Below are positions 34,865-46,789 of a stretch of DNA of 64,000 nt, piece after piece. Origin of the DNA: Melampsora larici-populina 98AG31. Lineage: Eukaryota > Basidiomycota > Pucciniomycetes > Pucciniales > Melampsoraceae. The stretch covers positions 153,983 to 217,982 of the forward strand of contig NW_006768793.1 in assembly GCF_000204055.1 (NCBI RefSeq), given 5' to 3'. Numbering within the stretch: position 1 is the first letter of the stretch; each line of letters starts with the position of its first letter. The notes under the pieces are model-generated. The model was not told the DNA's origin. It did no database searches and saw nothing but the letters and a program-made list of their open reading frames with translations. A program made the translations under genes and the position numbers.

Positions 34865-37261
34865 TCACATCTCACTATAGAATTTGTTTAAAAATTCTAA
34901 CCCAGCCAACACTTCGGCGTGCGTTTTACCACCATGGACCACCTCGGGAGCCGAAGAGGGTAATCCAAAAGGAGACAGTAATGCTTCATGGATCGTGTAA
35001 AGCTTCTCCTTTGGAGTTGGAGTAGCTTGTTTCTTACACAACCACCTTGGAGTGGTCGATCTTGGTCCAGTTGACGCAATCCGTCTTGATGATGGGGTGG
35101 AAGTTGGCAGCTTTGAAGTAGAGCCAATTGGTGATACCACACTTGATGTGGCTGGAGACAATGAGATAGTGAGCCCAGGTGTGAAAATCGTTGAAGACAC
35201 TTTGCTGGGCAGTGTCTGTCTGTGCTTTCTGGGGACTCGGACTGGCGTAGAAATTGACCAGTCGACCAAGTCGGCATTGTTTTGAAATTTGTGCATCTCT
35301 GATCTCGGAAAGTCGATGCCTTTTGACTTTCCGTGTTTAGAAGACTGAAGAGAAATGTCATAGAAGTATAAGTATGTGGTTGAAAATCATCCATTGAACG
35401 TGGAAATAGAACAATCAACACTACACAAAATGTCATCTTTACCGGGCGGTAAAGAAAACTACTGACATAGAAAAGTCCTGAGGCAACAGGAAGAGAGCTA
35501 AAAATCTGAAAAAATATGCACCTTGTTCCTAGATGTTGGGGCGTCATGACGAGTATTTTTTTGTATTTTACACACAGATACTGGTTAATGTACCAACAAT
35601 AAACACTGAAAATCATCAAAAATTCACGTGTAACAATACCTGAAATTTGGCCCTTGACTTTGAAGACAGGATTTTGGAATCTTCAAACATCAATAACTTT
35701 TGCAGTTCTGAATCAAATCACTCGATTTGAAGTGCATTAAAAAGGTGAGCCTTTCCTCTACATTTTTCATTGAGACATCACATCTGTAGCTGGTCTAAAA
35801 AAGATCCTACAGAGCTATTCATGCAGAACTGTTTGAACATATGTAGAGTGTTTAAATGACTAGATAGCACCTTACTAATATTATGAAGTGTGAAGGAGAA
35901 TAGTTCAGCTTTTGAATGAACCAAAAATCGAGTTATTCGGCGCAGAATTGCAAAAGTTATTGAAGTTTTTAGACCACAACATATTGTCTTCATACTCATG
36001 ACCCAAATTTCAGGTATTGTTACATGTGAGTTTTTGATGATTTTCAGTGTTTATTGTTAGTACATAAACCAATATCTGCGTGTAAAATACAAAAAAATAC
36101 TCATCATGACGCCCCAACATCTAGGAACAAGGTGCATATTTTTTCAGATTTTTAGCTCTCTTCCTGTTGCCTCAGGACTTTTCTATGTCAGTAGTTTTCT
36201 TTACCGCCCGGTAAAGATGACATTTGGTGTAGTGCAATCAGGTCGGACAGGACGAACCGAAATAACACCGTCATCCGCACTGGGTCCAGCGACTTCCACC
36301 TTGGTCTTTACAGTCTCAAAGGGGTGAATGACCTTTTGGCTGAAATTCTGGTTTACAGGGAAACCAGCAGGAACACGGATAGGAACTTTCGTCTATGTGA
36401 AGGAAATTTGAACGTCAGAGCAGATCGAAATATATGATGCCAAAAGGTTGGCGAGAACATCACTTACGGATCGTTGGCTTGCGTATCGGCGTGATGTCGC
36501 GTTGTTTGCCGATCTAGCCAAAGCTGCCAACATTGGATCGGATTGGTCCTGTTAAATAGACCAGATGAAAAACAGAGATGAGCTTCAGTTATCAATAATG
36601 ACACAAAATGAAAATTTAACAATATCCACATAGAATCAATCAAGTGGAACATCAACAAACCAAACTATCATCTTCATCCGCATCAACTTCCGTCTCGTCG
36701 TTCAAATCATCAAAGGTACAAAGTAACCTTTGGCTGAAGTTTTGATTCACTGGGAATCCGGCTGGAACACGCACAGGGACCTTTGTCTATGGGAAGGAAG
36801 TATAAATATCAGATCAGATGAAGATAAGGGATCACAAAAGTTAGTGAGAAAAGCACTTACAGATCTTTGAGAAGCGTATCGGTTCGAAGTTGAAGTGTTG
36901 GCCGACCGAGCCAAAGCCACCAAGAGCGGATCGCATAGGTCCTGTTAAAGGAACAAGATGAACAAAAAGCGATGAGGTTTAATGATCAGTTATGAAAAGG
37001 TAAATGAAAATTCTAACGACATTAACGCTTACCAGTGTAGGTTTCACCACCGGTTTCGGATGAGCCAACTCATAGGCTTTGGCACGCTAAAGTAAACAAA
37101 TCAAGGTTAACAAGCGAATCACAGTTTCATTGAAAGAGAGTTACGAAACTCACTTTAAAATTTGAGGACGAGATACCGACAACCTTGTTAGGCTTGTCCG
37201 ATAACTTGAGTGCTGATAAAAATCGTGCACGGCGACAGGGTTGGTTGGATTGAGAATTCAT
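34865..37261 (-). CDS. Unrecognised seven-exon gene with duplicated exon pair
   Basis: Exons 37261-37154, 37086-37033, 36941-36861, 36786-36661, 36548-36468, 36392-36258 and 35344-34865, all phase-0 introns with GT-AG ends, give 354 residues. ATG 37261 is the first true ATG in frame. Exons 3+4 and 5+6 are tandem duplicates: DLCDPLLVALARSANTSTSN with TKVPVRVPAGFPVNQNFSQR, against DQSDPMLAALARSANNATSR with TKVPIRVPAGFPVNQNFSQK. Exon 7 codes a Ser/Thr/Pro-rich tail ending LAGLEFLNKFYSEM. Intron 6 (913 nt) contains an 816-bp MITE and would be 94 nt without it. There is no signal peptide, membrane helix or known domain. The function is unknown; the low-complexity, basic N-terminus suggests a nuclear or regulatory protein. 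Consistent phase at six splices makes the model credible. Confidence 0.65.
35419..36234. mobile_element. CACTA-type MITE (816 bp) inside an intron
   Basis: Two inverted arms of 232 bp (35419-35650 and 36003-36234) flank a 352-bp centre. The arms begin CACTAC and contain CTTTACCGGGCGGTAAAG, itself palindromic. CAA flanks the element on both sides (35416-35418 and 36235-36237), a 3-bp target duplication typical of CACTA elements. It has no transposase, so it would depend on one supplied elsewhere, for example a tnp2 protein like that at 11431-14700. It lies wholly within intron 6 of the host gene, which needs its splice sites at 36257 and 35345. Confidence 0.9.
36258..36941 (-). repeat. Tandem duplication of an exon-intron-exon block, period 393 bp
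   Basis: Block 36941-36661 (exons 3 and 4 with their intron) is duplicated as 36548-36258 (exons 5 and 6). Exon starts are exactly 393 bp apart. Exon sequences are clearly similar and splice sites sit at equivalent positions; the ends of exons 4 and 6 and the introns have diverged. Confidence 0.85.
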
Positions 37262-38477
37262 GATTGGGAATTGTTGTTGAAGAGAATGGGTAAAGGTAAG
37301 AAGATAAGAGCGCGTGGGTTTCGAATAAGTAGTCAAGAGAGGATAAGGATAGTTTGTTAGGGAACTAGCGAGAAAGGTAAGATTTAGATGTGTTTTTGAA
37401 TCTTAGAATGGATGGAATGATGGTAAGAAATGTTTCGAGGTGAGCAAAAGGGTGAGTATTTATATCGAATTTCATACGACCAGATGCTGATGAGCAGGCT
37501 CTCTGCCTTCATACGGAAACTGGCGCATGGATGGGTTTAACATGCAATCCTCAAGCAGGTACAAATTTCTATCTACGTTGTCCTGAATAATTTCCTCGCC
37601 ATCTTTTAGTTCCGAGCTCGGGAAGGATCCCTTGAAGTATGTCAAGTAGGATACTTGGAGTCACACTCAACAAGGGCAATAATTTTCGATTTTAGTCGGT
37701 TCTTATTCAAGATCCAAACATATTCTATTCATCACATGTTTCGTTAAAGCGCCCAATATATTTTTACCTGGAAAGTTGTTGACTGAGTTTTGTAGATTAG
37801 GGCGCGAACATATCAACTAAATGATTATAAGATGGCTGATGACCGTTTAGAAATGTGTGAGAGTTGATAGGACTGCACTAAATCTCGCAGGAGAATCAAT
37901 CAGAGGCACTCACAAAATCAAACACGGACTATAACCAAGTTGAAGCAAGGAATCGGAGCGTACTGTCTTATTTTTGTTCATTGAAAGATCTCAGGTGTGA
38001 TTATAATCTTACAACACTGCCTCTTGGACCACCATGCATTACCATCACCTTATTCCCCTCATTGCTTGAAATGGACAATTGAACCCATGTCGACAACTGA
38101 TCCCCTTTGCCTATGTGCAATAAATCAGACTTGACCAAGATGCATATTCATAGATGGACTTGAAATCAAAACTGATTCAGGAGATGATTTGAAGACCAAT
38201 CTTTATACTATTCTCGCGTTTTTGTCAATGATTATCAGTCCATACCTCTAGAGGCGCATTCCTAGATCCTGGGTAAGTTAAACTCAAAAGTATAAAACCC
38301 AAACCCACTCAAATCGGCTCACCATATGATACAAAAATTATATATAATCCAATTATGATGATTTTTTTTTCATTTTTTTGTTGCTTTCAAAATAATAGGT
38401 ATAAGAAAATGTTCAAAACAAAAAACAAACATAATCAAATCAATCTTCGAATTACAAAACTTCAATCAATCCATCCA
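37262..38477. other. intergenic, promoter side of the exon-duplication gene
   Basis: About 1.2 kb between the start of the seven-exon gene and the stop of UTP15. It should contain the former's promoter and the latter's 3' end. A T-rich run lies at 38362-38384. No gene was seen. Confidence 0.5.
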
Positions 38478-40468
38478 TCAATCAAAATTAGCTAAAATCA
38501 TTTCGATTTGACCATTAATTTCAAACAGTTTCGAATGTAATTTAACTTCATCTGTAACCCTATGCCAAAGTTTATTAAATAAACTATCGATGATATCTGA
38601 TTTACCTAAAACTGATTCATAAAGTTCTGTAGCAGAAAAAAAAGGATGTAAGAAAAACATAAATTGGATTAGTTTTTTATCTTTCAATGCCATTTTACGT
38701 TTCTGATCAATAAATTGAAGGTTTAATTGATCACTTACCCATGATACATTTCATTACATCAGATCCAATATTAAACCATCGAGGATCGGTGATATATTTT
38801 GTTAAGAAACGTAAGATTGGAGCTAAGCTAACTTCATCTCTTCCGGAAAGAGCTTGATGTAGTCCATCTCGATGAATTAGTTCCCGACATAGAGCAAAGG
38901 TGATGTTAGGAGGGGTTGACTGAACAAAAACACAGAGTCAATCGTATTAGCATGAGAACATTTGAGTAACATTTAATCAGATCACATAGTGGTATAAGAG
39001 ATGATTGTGAATCTTACAGGAGTCAAGACAGAATCGAGAGCATCACCATATCTGAATGATTTCAACATCCGATCCCAAACTTGTAGTTTTTGTTTTCGTT
39101 TTCGTTTCGTGACTGTGGTCTCTGGGATAGGTACAGTAGTTTGTACAACAGAATGCCCAGGATCTGTTCCTTCAAGATTTTCACGTGGGTTCTCTTCATT
39201 GCTACTATCCAATCCTGCTCGAGCCATTTCTTCCATCAAATGAGTATCCTGTCTATCCCATACAGTTTCAGATCCAGCTGCTCCACTCAACGTCATTCCT
39301 ATTGATGATTGTTTTTCCTTAGCAGCTTTAAGACGTAGAGCTTCCACTTTTTTCTGATGTCGTTTTCGAATACTTAGACTACCATCTGTACATCCTACTA
39401 CGAGTGTTCCATCATCAGGAGAAACACCCATCGATAAGATTGGAGAGCTATATCGAATGGTATGTCGAACTTTGTAAGACCCAGTCGAAAGATCATAAAC
39501 TTTGACTAATCCATCCAAACCACCTGACAAAAGCCGCCTAGTAGGATTTCGAAGATCATCATCACCATTACAAGGACCGATAGCCCAACTCAAACTAGTG
39601 ATTGTTTTTTGATGATTACTAAGACTGACGAGATTCTGTTTATTACCACTTCCACCTAAAAGATCCCAAACTCTAGCCACCGGTCCACCAGCTGAAACAC
39701 CTAATGTACCACTAGGATGAATCAAAATGTTTTCAATAGGTTCTTCATGATCAAGAGTCCAAACCAAACCATTGTTTTCATTTATCCTATCATCCCATAA
39801 ATTCATCTTACCATCATAACCACCTGAAATCACCAAATTAGGTGCCATAAAATTACCCGCTCTAACATAATCTGAATGACCCATAAAAGTTCTCATGATT
39901 TTAGAGGTAGCTAAATCGAAAAGCCGTACGGTCGAATCATCTGAACAAGTTAAGATTGAAGAAGAACTTGGAGAAAACCTAACGACATGAACAGGTTGTT
40001 TATGATCTTGAAATGAACGTAAGATTGCACGAGAATTCAAATCAAAGACTTGAATTAAACCAGAATCATCAGAAGAAACAATAAGTTTTCCATCTGATTT
40101 GATATCTGAAAATCTAACTGGTAATTGAAATCTTGAAATCGTTTTGACTACTCTTAATGTTTTGGGTGAATAAATTTGAATCTTCGTTCCTGAACTTATA
40201 CAAAATCTATGCGGCGATTTAGATGAAAAAGTGATATGTGAGATTGGTGCATATGATTTAACGAAGACTGGATTCTTGAGGTGAGAATTGGGAAAAAAAC
40301 AAAGAAAGGGGTCAGTTAGTAAAGCAAGACAGAGTGGTGATTGAATTGGAGAAGAAAAAAGTGAAATCACATTACCTTAAAGTCTCTCCAATATTTACTT
40401 TCGGACCTTTCAGCATCAGAACGTGTTAGACGAGGATGAGTATCTGGTTTAAGTTTTAAGAATTCCAT
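38478..40468 (-). CDS. UTP15: U3 snoRNA-associated protein UTP15 (t-UTP/UtpA subunit)
   Basis: Exons 40468-40376, 40274-39018, 38919-38739 and 38626-38478 join in phase to 559 residues, slightly longer than the roughly 515 of yeast and human. Order: a short N-terminus ending YWRDFK-NPVFVK, six to seven WD40 blades (for example HVVRFSPSSSSILTCSDDST, LVISGGYDGKMNLWD, RLLSGGLDGLVKVYD), the family motif KQKLQVWDRMLKSFRYGDAL, then the helical UTP15 C-terminal domain (LCRELIHRDGLHQAL to VKLHSKLFEINGQIEMI). UTP15 is part of the UtpA complex that binds nascent pre-18S rRNA in the nucleolus and starts assembly of the small-subunit processome. No stops or frameshifts. An essential single-copy-type gene, it marks this segment as host DNA rather than transposon. 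Confidence 0.93.
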
Positions 40469-40702
40469 TGTTGTTGATAAAAAAAGAAACTTGATGTCGA
40501 AGCTCCAGGCTCAGCAATTAAGAAATTTGGAAAGTTCGAAATTCGGAGTTTCACAGTCGATTACACAGATTAGCTTGTGGGTCAAATCCGCAGCACTGAC
40601 AGTCGAAAGCTTTGTGAAAGGTCATGAGCGACATGTCATACAGTGACGTCATCAAAGACTGACAAGAGGTTTCAATCTTTTGGATTGGAAGAGATCATAA
40701 TC
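40469..40702. promoter_or_regulatory. Shared divergent promoter of UTP15 and the AN1 gene
   Basis: The two ATGs face away from each other across only 234 bp, so the region must drive both genes. It contains TGACGTCA at 40644-40651, a perfect CRE/ATF-type palindrome, close to the AN1 gene start. No clear TATA box. Co-regulation is an inference. Confidence 0.6.
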
Positions 40703-41558
40703 ATGACTGAATCCAATCAACATTCCCTCTTCAATTCTGGTCAACATTGTTCTTTACCTAACTGCAACACGCTCGACTTCCTTCCTTTACTCTGCAAAGC
40801 ATGTCAAGCTTCTTTTTGTAAAGACCATGCTCCAGTCTTCGCTCACAACTGTCCATCCGCCGATCTCAAAACACTTTCATCCGTTTCTCAATCTGATCAG
40901 GTCTCATTCGAATCAATCGATGATTTGATTTCTTCTCATCGTCCAACTCCGGCGGCTTCTGCAACGACAGCACAACTCGAACGCAATGCCCGAGCCAAAG
41001 AAGTCCTCGATAAACATTTCCCTAAAACTGCTAAAACAACTCCTCTCAAACCAACCATCTCAGCGGCGAAAAAACCACTAAGCCCAGCTATTCAGCTCAT
41101 GCTCCTTAAAAAACGTGCAACTTGTGGTGATCCGAAGAAGAAGGAAGGTGATGTACCTCCCCATGAGCGTTGGTATGGAACTGTGAACGTTATGATCAAA
41201 GATATAAATTCAAATGAAGTCACTCTGAAAGAGGCTTGTGATAATGAGGCAGAAGCCGGTAAACCCTTGTGGTTTCCAAAAGTTAGTCACTTGAAATTCG
41301 GACTCTACACCTGACCTACCTCATACTGACTCTATTAATTTTGAATATGTTGAATAGAAAACTATAACTGGAAAAGTATTTGATCTAATTACAGATTTGT
41401 TACAAAGTCGACTGAATTCACTCAATCATACACAACTTCAGCTACGTGTCTTCCGTAAAGATACTATTGAACCTGTCATATTGACTGAGAAATGTTCAAC
41501 TGCTTGGGGAGATCTGGTGAAAGATGGTGAAGAAGTTTGGGTGACTAGAAAACAATGA
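40703..41558 (+). CDS. AN1-type zinc-finger protein, CUZ1/ZFAND1-like
   Basis: Exons 40703-41281 and 41358-41558 join in phase 0 to 259 residues. ATG 40703 is the first ATG in the frame. The AN1 finger near residue 15 has the exact spacing C-x4-C-x9-C-x2-C-x4-C-x2-H-x5-H-x-C, in CSLPNC, LLCKACQASFCKDH and AHNC. A ubiquitin-like C-terminal half follows (TVNVMIKDINSNEVTLKEAC to GDLVKDGEEVWVTRKQ). One AN1 finger plus a C-terminal ubiquitin-like domain is the CUZ1 (yeast) / ZFAND1 (human) layout. These proteins link Cdc48/p97 and the proteasome, notably under arsenite stress and in stress-granule clearance. The gene is divergent from UTP15. Only the family assignment is seen directly; the stress role is taken from homologues. 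Confidence 0.88.
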
Positions 41559-42802
41559 AGTTGAGATCTTGATGTTCTTCAACTTCCTATCCTAATACTT
41601 TGTGAATAAATGGTGTTGTTCTGGAAGCTGTATACTGTGCAAGTTTGGAAAATCTGTCTACTTGAGAAGAAATGAATAATATTGGTTCTGAGCTTGGATC
41701 TTGTAGTTGAAAACACCAAGAGTATTGTGAAGAGCTTGGTTGCCAAGATCAGTCTGAAAAGGCTGAACTGCTTAGTAAGCCTTCTTTGGGGCCTATAATT
41801 GGGGCCAGAAAAATATATCTCAAAGAGGAAGAAAAGACTAGGAAGTTTTGCAACTCAGAACTCAGTTCCAAGATTGTATTGCACACAATTCAGACACCTC
41901 ACCCAATCAAAATGTTCAACATACTGGACAAATGCAGTGAAGGTGCCCCAATGATGGCCAAGTATTTAGAAATAGTTTCAAAATGATCAAAAGAACCTTT
42001 TGAAAGAATTCTTGATCTATCATCAGTTTTGTTTCCATGAACTGTAGAATACTTTGTCATTTTTCAATAATTGAAGTGATTCCAATTGAAATGTTGAATC
42101 CTTTTATATCATATTATCAAAGATTTGATGCAGCCATCCAATTTTTTTGGTTCAATTTATCCTTCTAATCATGTGTGATGATCATCTCAGATAGATGTCT
42201 TCAAGCTTTAAGTTTCAGTTCAGATTCTCCTCAAGAAGTGCATTAGTACTTTCTCAATATAGACTTGCTTGAATGGAACTTGAGTCACAAAGTTTGGCCT
42301 GCTAGGCTCAGATGTGTGAAATTCAATAAGGAATTAGCTGTAAATACATCTCATGAAATTTCTTACAATATATCTGATAGCAGAACTTTTATTTTGGAAA
42401 GCACATCTCACTCATTGTACTGATGGCTGGCTACTCAGTAGACAAGTACATGTAAGATCCTGGAAAGAGGTGGTACAAAGTTTTCTCTTGCCTATTGCAG
42501 ATGATTAAAGTTTATGCCAAATTTAAGAAAATTATGAAGAACAATGATGCTTGTGACAATCATCAAGATATATCACAATGTGTGATCTTTGAAATTTGCC
42601 TGTAAACTTGATTCAAGATCTAAGCCACCTAGATTTTGTTCTTCTTGTTGAGAAATAAAGTTTATAGTTTAGGTGTATCTAAGGGGGATAACTGAGTGAA
42701 GAACTGATACCAGCAGAACCTCTCAAGGATGGGGCCAAAAAGACTCCGAAAATGCTATGGATTACTTCAATGGGAACCTGAGGCTGTCTTCAGATTACAA
42801 TG
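41559..42802. other. no gene seen
   Basis: AT-rich intergenic sequence downstream of the AN1 gene. Short frames (for example 41786-41986 plus) have no coding character. Confidence 0.45.
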
Positions 42803-42978
42803 GGCATTGAAACTTCATGAGAATTGAGACATATCAGTACAGTCAAAAACAGAAAAGATGAAAAATACTGTCTATTCACTATATTGGCATTTGAAACTTC
42901 ATGAGAATTTAGACATAGGAGATACAGTAAAAAGAAAAAGAATGTAAAACACTGCCTATTCAATATTGTTGAACTTGA
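42803..42978. repeat. Tandem duplication, period 93 bp
   Basis: Two imperfect units starting GGCATTGAAACTTCATGAGA at 42803 and GGCATTTGAAACTTCATGAG at 42896. Both carry ACAGT-A-AAA and end TGCCTATTCA or TGTCTATTCA. Confidence 0.85.
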
Positions 42979-43715
42979 AGAGGTAATTTGATGTAGAATC
43001 ATATACATAGATAAACAGAGTAATTAAGTTTGACAAGTTAAACTTGTATGATACCCACATTGGGAATCATCATAAACATAATTCATTCAGGTAAAACACT
43101 GAGGTAGCAATAATCAGGTGCACAAAGTTTGAAAGGATTACCTCTAGGGTTCAAACAATAACTATTTGGATAAAAACAAACAATTAGCAAAACATATCAA
43201 CATAAGAATTAACTGGAGATATAATTAGTTCTTGGATACTCAACAAAGGAAATGTCAGTTGTTTCCAACCAGTGCCACCTTCAACAACAAATCTAAGCAT
43301 TACAGCAGTCTTTGGAAGATGAAAGGGTAGGAAAATGGGCTTAAGTGTTATATCTTGGTGGATTTACGGTTAGATATGTTACTTGTAAGAGTAGAAGCAT
43401 ATCTTTGTACTGGGGTTAGGTCAGATACTCTATATCTGAATATGATTGAAAATGCCCTTTGCTCTGACTTGCCATAGCCCATCATGGTATTATCCATGCC
43501 AAAAATGAAACTTGGAAAGTATGTGGTGCCACATACTTGCTTTGAGTACCCTTATATTCTTGCTTCTCCCCAACTGAACAAATTCCTTGCCTTGGCAAAG
43601 GCCCAGAGCTTGAGTGAGGGACTTCCCGCTCAAATGAAAATCATTGCCCAAGAAGTAGCCTGTATTGGCTCATTAATCTCTACTTCAGTTCATTTTTTAG
43701 GCAACTGGTAAATCA
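42979..43715. other. no gene seen
   Basis: Low-complexity AT-rich sequence. The frame at 43484-43711 (plus) looks weakly protein-like (MPKMKLGKYVVPHTCFEYPY) but has no partner exons or motif. Confidence 0.3.
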
Positions 43716-44875
43716 CGCCGGTTTTTTCAAACCGGATTCCTTCAGAAGATATACAGCTGCAATACTGAGGTACAGAGCTGTACACTTCTACAGCCTTCAA
43801 ACCTCTTCAAACTATTTCTGACGCCGGGTTGTGACAGACTCAGCGTCATTCCTTTTGAAATTTTTTGGATTGTGTTCACCACTGATCAATCCTAATTCTT
43901 GTTTCTGAGAAGGCGACTCAAGAACTTCCTGTTCTACATAATTACTTTTGTAGGTGTAGTGAAAATTGCGAGTTTCTACTTGTCTAAAATGAAGGGCTCT
44001 TGAAAATGTTGCCATTGGAGATGTTGAACGATCGAACAAAGCTTGGACCAATCACAAGAAATATGATATACTTTTGTTTCTATTTTCTCAACTCAATTGC
44101 TGGACAGCCAAGCGCTTGACTCCAGGAGAGAAATCCTCTTTGGAGGGCCCCAAAAACTCAAGGACACCACCAAGAGTTTGAGGATTACCTAGAATAATGC
44201 TGGATCTGATTGATAGTAAATCACCAATGGCCCGTCCTAGTACTACCCCACCCTTGTTCAACCCAATGTTGGAGGAAGTTTGCAAATGCTTGTTTGTGAT
44301 GCAAACGCAAGGGTCTGAATTGTCAGACTGGTTCTCTATCATTGCGTTTCAAAGAACATGTAGATAGAAACATAATGTGATGGACTTGCTGGGTGAAAGT
44401 GGATTCTCACTTGATAGACCCGCAAAGACACAGAGTAGAGTACTGGCTCAGTCATTGCCCTCCTGAACTACTCTGCAAAACACTTCAACAGCAAGTGCAG
44501 TGGGCTATACGGTGTCAAAATGTGGCATATCTCTGTCTCTGACTCATTTCATCGACTTCTTTGACAATACTAGGAATCACTGATTATTGTAATAGCATGT
44601 TCTGTTTTGATGTTTCTATTGTGAAGAATCAAACCAATTGCAAAGCTAACAATTGTTTCTATCTACTCGCGGCTCCAAATTCTTGAAGGTAGGCAGCGGC
44701 TTCAGATATTTTTGTCCAAGCCTCAGACATCTTTATCCAATTCAAAAGCCGGCGTCAAGAAGCAAACTACAACCCCGGCCGTAAAGAAATTCTGAAGGCT
44801 GTAGGAGTGTACAGCTCTGTACCTCAGTATAGCAGCTGTATATCCTCTGAAGGAATCCGGTTTAAAAAAACCGGC
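43716..44875. mobile_element. Inverted-repeat element of about 1.16 kb
   Basis: The left end (C)GCCGGTTTTTTCAAACCGG (43716 on) and the right end, read inward from 44875 as GCCGGTTTTTTTAAACCGG, are inverted copies. Similarity continues for about 85 bp through GTACAGAGCTGTACAC and the CTACAGCCTTC block. The bases ATCA lie just left (43712-43715) and just right (44876-44879), a possible 4-bp target duplication. The inside has only short frames (43812-44051 and 44088-44342, minus) without known motifs. Superfamily unknown. Confidence 0.55.
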
Positions 44876-44879
44876 ATCA

Positions 44880-46780
44880 GGCAAGCTTTGAAGTTGGTGT
44901 GGTTTATCAATTGCCATTTTTTATCCCTCAAGAAACAATGTTTGAGGCAAAAGAAAAAGATAATTGTGATATCTCATTGGATATGCTCCAAATTCAATTG
45001 CAACCTTCTTTGTATCTTTCTGGGAACTTACACTTTAGAGTGATTGAAGATCAATCAGTTTCACCTTTTTCCAAGAAATACAGGCTCTGAGCAGGCTCAC
45101 CGGTCAGAAAAAGTAAAAAAGACTCATTGGTTATCACCCAATTAGCAGGTGTTCCAGACAAGTATGGCAGAGCTTGCAGCTTGAACATATGTAATGGACA
45201 TTTTTTGTCCTGCTTTGATTTTGCTTCAAGCCTTGTTTATATATAAACAAAACAGTGATGTTGAAGTAGGAATATCTCTTCTCAGGCAAATATGATTTTC
45301 TTTTTAGTCGCAAGTCCCTTGCTCAAGCCTCGGGCCTTTGGCAGGGACTTTGTTAAGTTTGTGCTTCTCCCAGTGCATTCCTTGCTTCACTAAAGATTGG
45401 ATCTATTCACAGACCAGGTGAAGCAATGAGTGCTGACCTATAGCTCTAACAAAATCAACATTAATGTACATATAATAACCAAATGTACCAAACTTGGAGA
45501 ATGGATCACCATGATAAAAGATTTATGTGATGAAATACAATGTTTTACACACAAATTTGGAACCCAACTGTGTTTCAAAAGCTTTTCTTCATTTTTTTTG
45601 ATTTGAGATACCACTAAAAGTGGCTTTTTTTACTTCACCCACCTCCAAACTCAACTCAGAGAAAGTCCCAAGCTCGCTCCATGGCAAGGCATGCTGAGTT
45701 TACCTTCATAGGGGCATTCCAGTGTCCTATCAGGGGATATCTTTCCCCACCAAAACTCCCTTACCATCACAAGCTGACAATCGCCGTAATATAATTTAAA
45801 ATCAGGACTTTTCAATGTGAGAAAGAAAGTTGAAGCTGATGGTCGACTTACCAACCACGTTTGTCAAAATTTGACACTTAATCTTGGTGTACTGGTCCTG
45901 ACTACGGGTGGCCCCTTTTTTGGTCAAGATATCACACACTTGATAATGAAAATCAACAATAAATTTGATTGTTAGATATCAAGCAAGTTCTCCCTATAGA
46001 TGCATGCAGTACTTGAGCTCACTGTATGAAGTTGCTTGATTCATCTTGCGCAGTCCTGACGCCCTCCAAGTTGGACAAGCTGCATTGCAAAACTGCATGG
46101 ACTCACAATTTGAGGCCGTCGGGAGGCCCTTAGCTGTATTTCAGTCAGCATCAGTAATGCCCTTCATCAGTAGACACCTGAAAAGATTTTCTGACAATCA
46201 CTTACGGTCTTTTTGGGGTTTGCAGTCCGCAGTTGGATATATGTATGTTAACCATTGATCACTGCAGTCTGGAAAGGCACATCCCAAGAATGTTAGACAC
46301 AAGTTCTATATATTTTTATGAGACTCCTTGCATAAGTTTATGAGCTCTTTCAGACATATTCTGCTTACACGAATGTGCTGGGTCCTTGGGAACGCGCTCA
46401 AAAGCCCATTTACAGGACCTGCTGTTGCTTTTCCCAAATAGTGTCAAAAGAGAAAAGATGATGAGAATGTAGGTGCGAAAAATCATTTTGACCGTAAGAA
46501 TCTTTGAGTACTATGATGCAAGGCTGATGGAGAACGGAAGTAATCATGACTTTCAAGAAGCTTGACGGTGTTCTTAAATAGTGCCCAGAGCTATAAATTA
46601 AGCTCTGGATGTCAGGCCGAGGAGAGATACCGGCGATGTAAACTTAGCCGTGTGCGAGGCAGTCTCCCGATATGCCAGACGTCGACAACAGGGACTTCTT
46701 GAGTTGTAGTCATAGGACTGGCAGGGAGGACTCGGGACAACGTAATGATCACTTTGGTGATTTGTTTTTTGGTGAGTTAC
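44880..46780. other. no confident gene
   Basis: AT-rich. CCTGACTACGGG(C/T)GGCCCC occurs at about 45897 and also at about 23631, a hint of another dispersed repeat. Short frames only. Confidence 0.35.
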
Positions 46781-46789
46781 TGTTCGTAG

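Noticed and set aside
34897..35619. 240-codon minus-strand frame overlapping exon 7 and the MITE
   Set aside because: It crosses the transposon boundary and is out of frame with the spliced gene; an overlap shadow.
38478..38693. Separate small gene starting MALKDKKLIQFM
   Set aside because: Its first part is the last UTP15 intron; the acceptor at 38627-38628 joins the remainder to UTP15 in phase.
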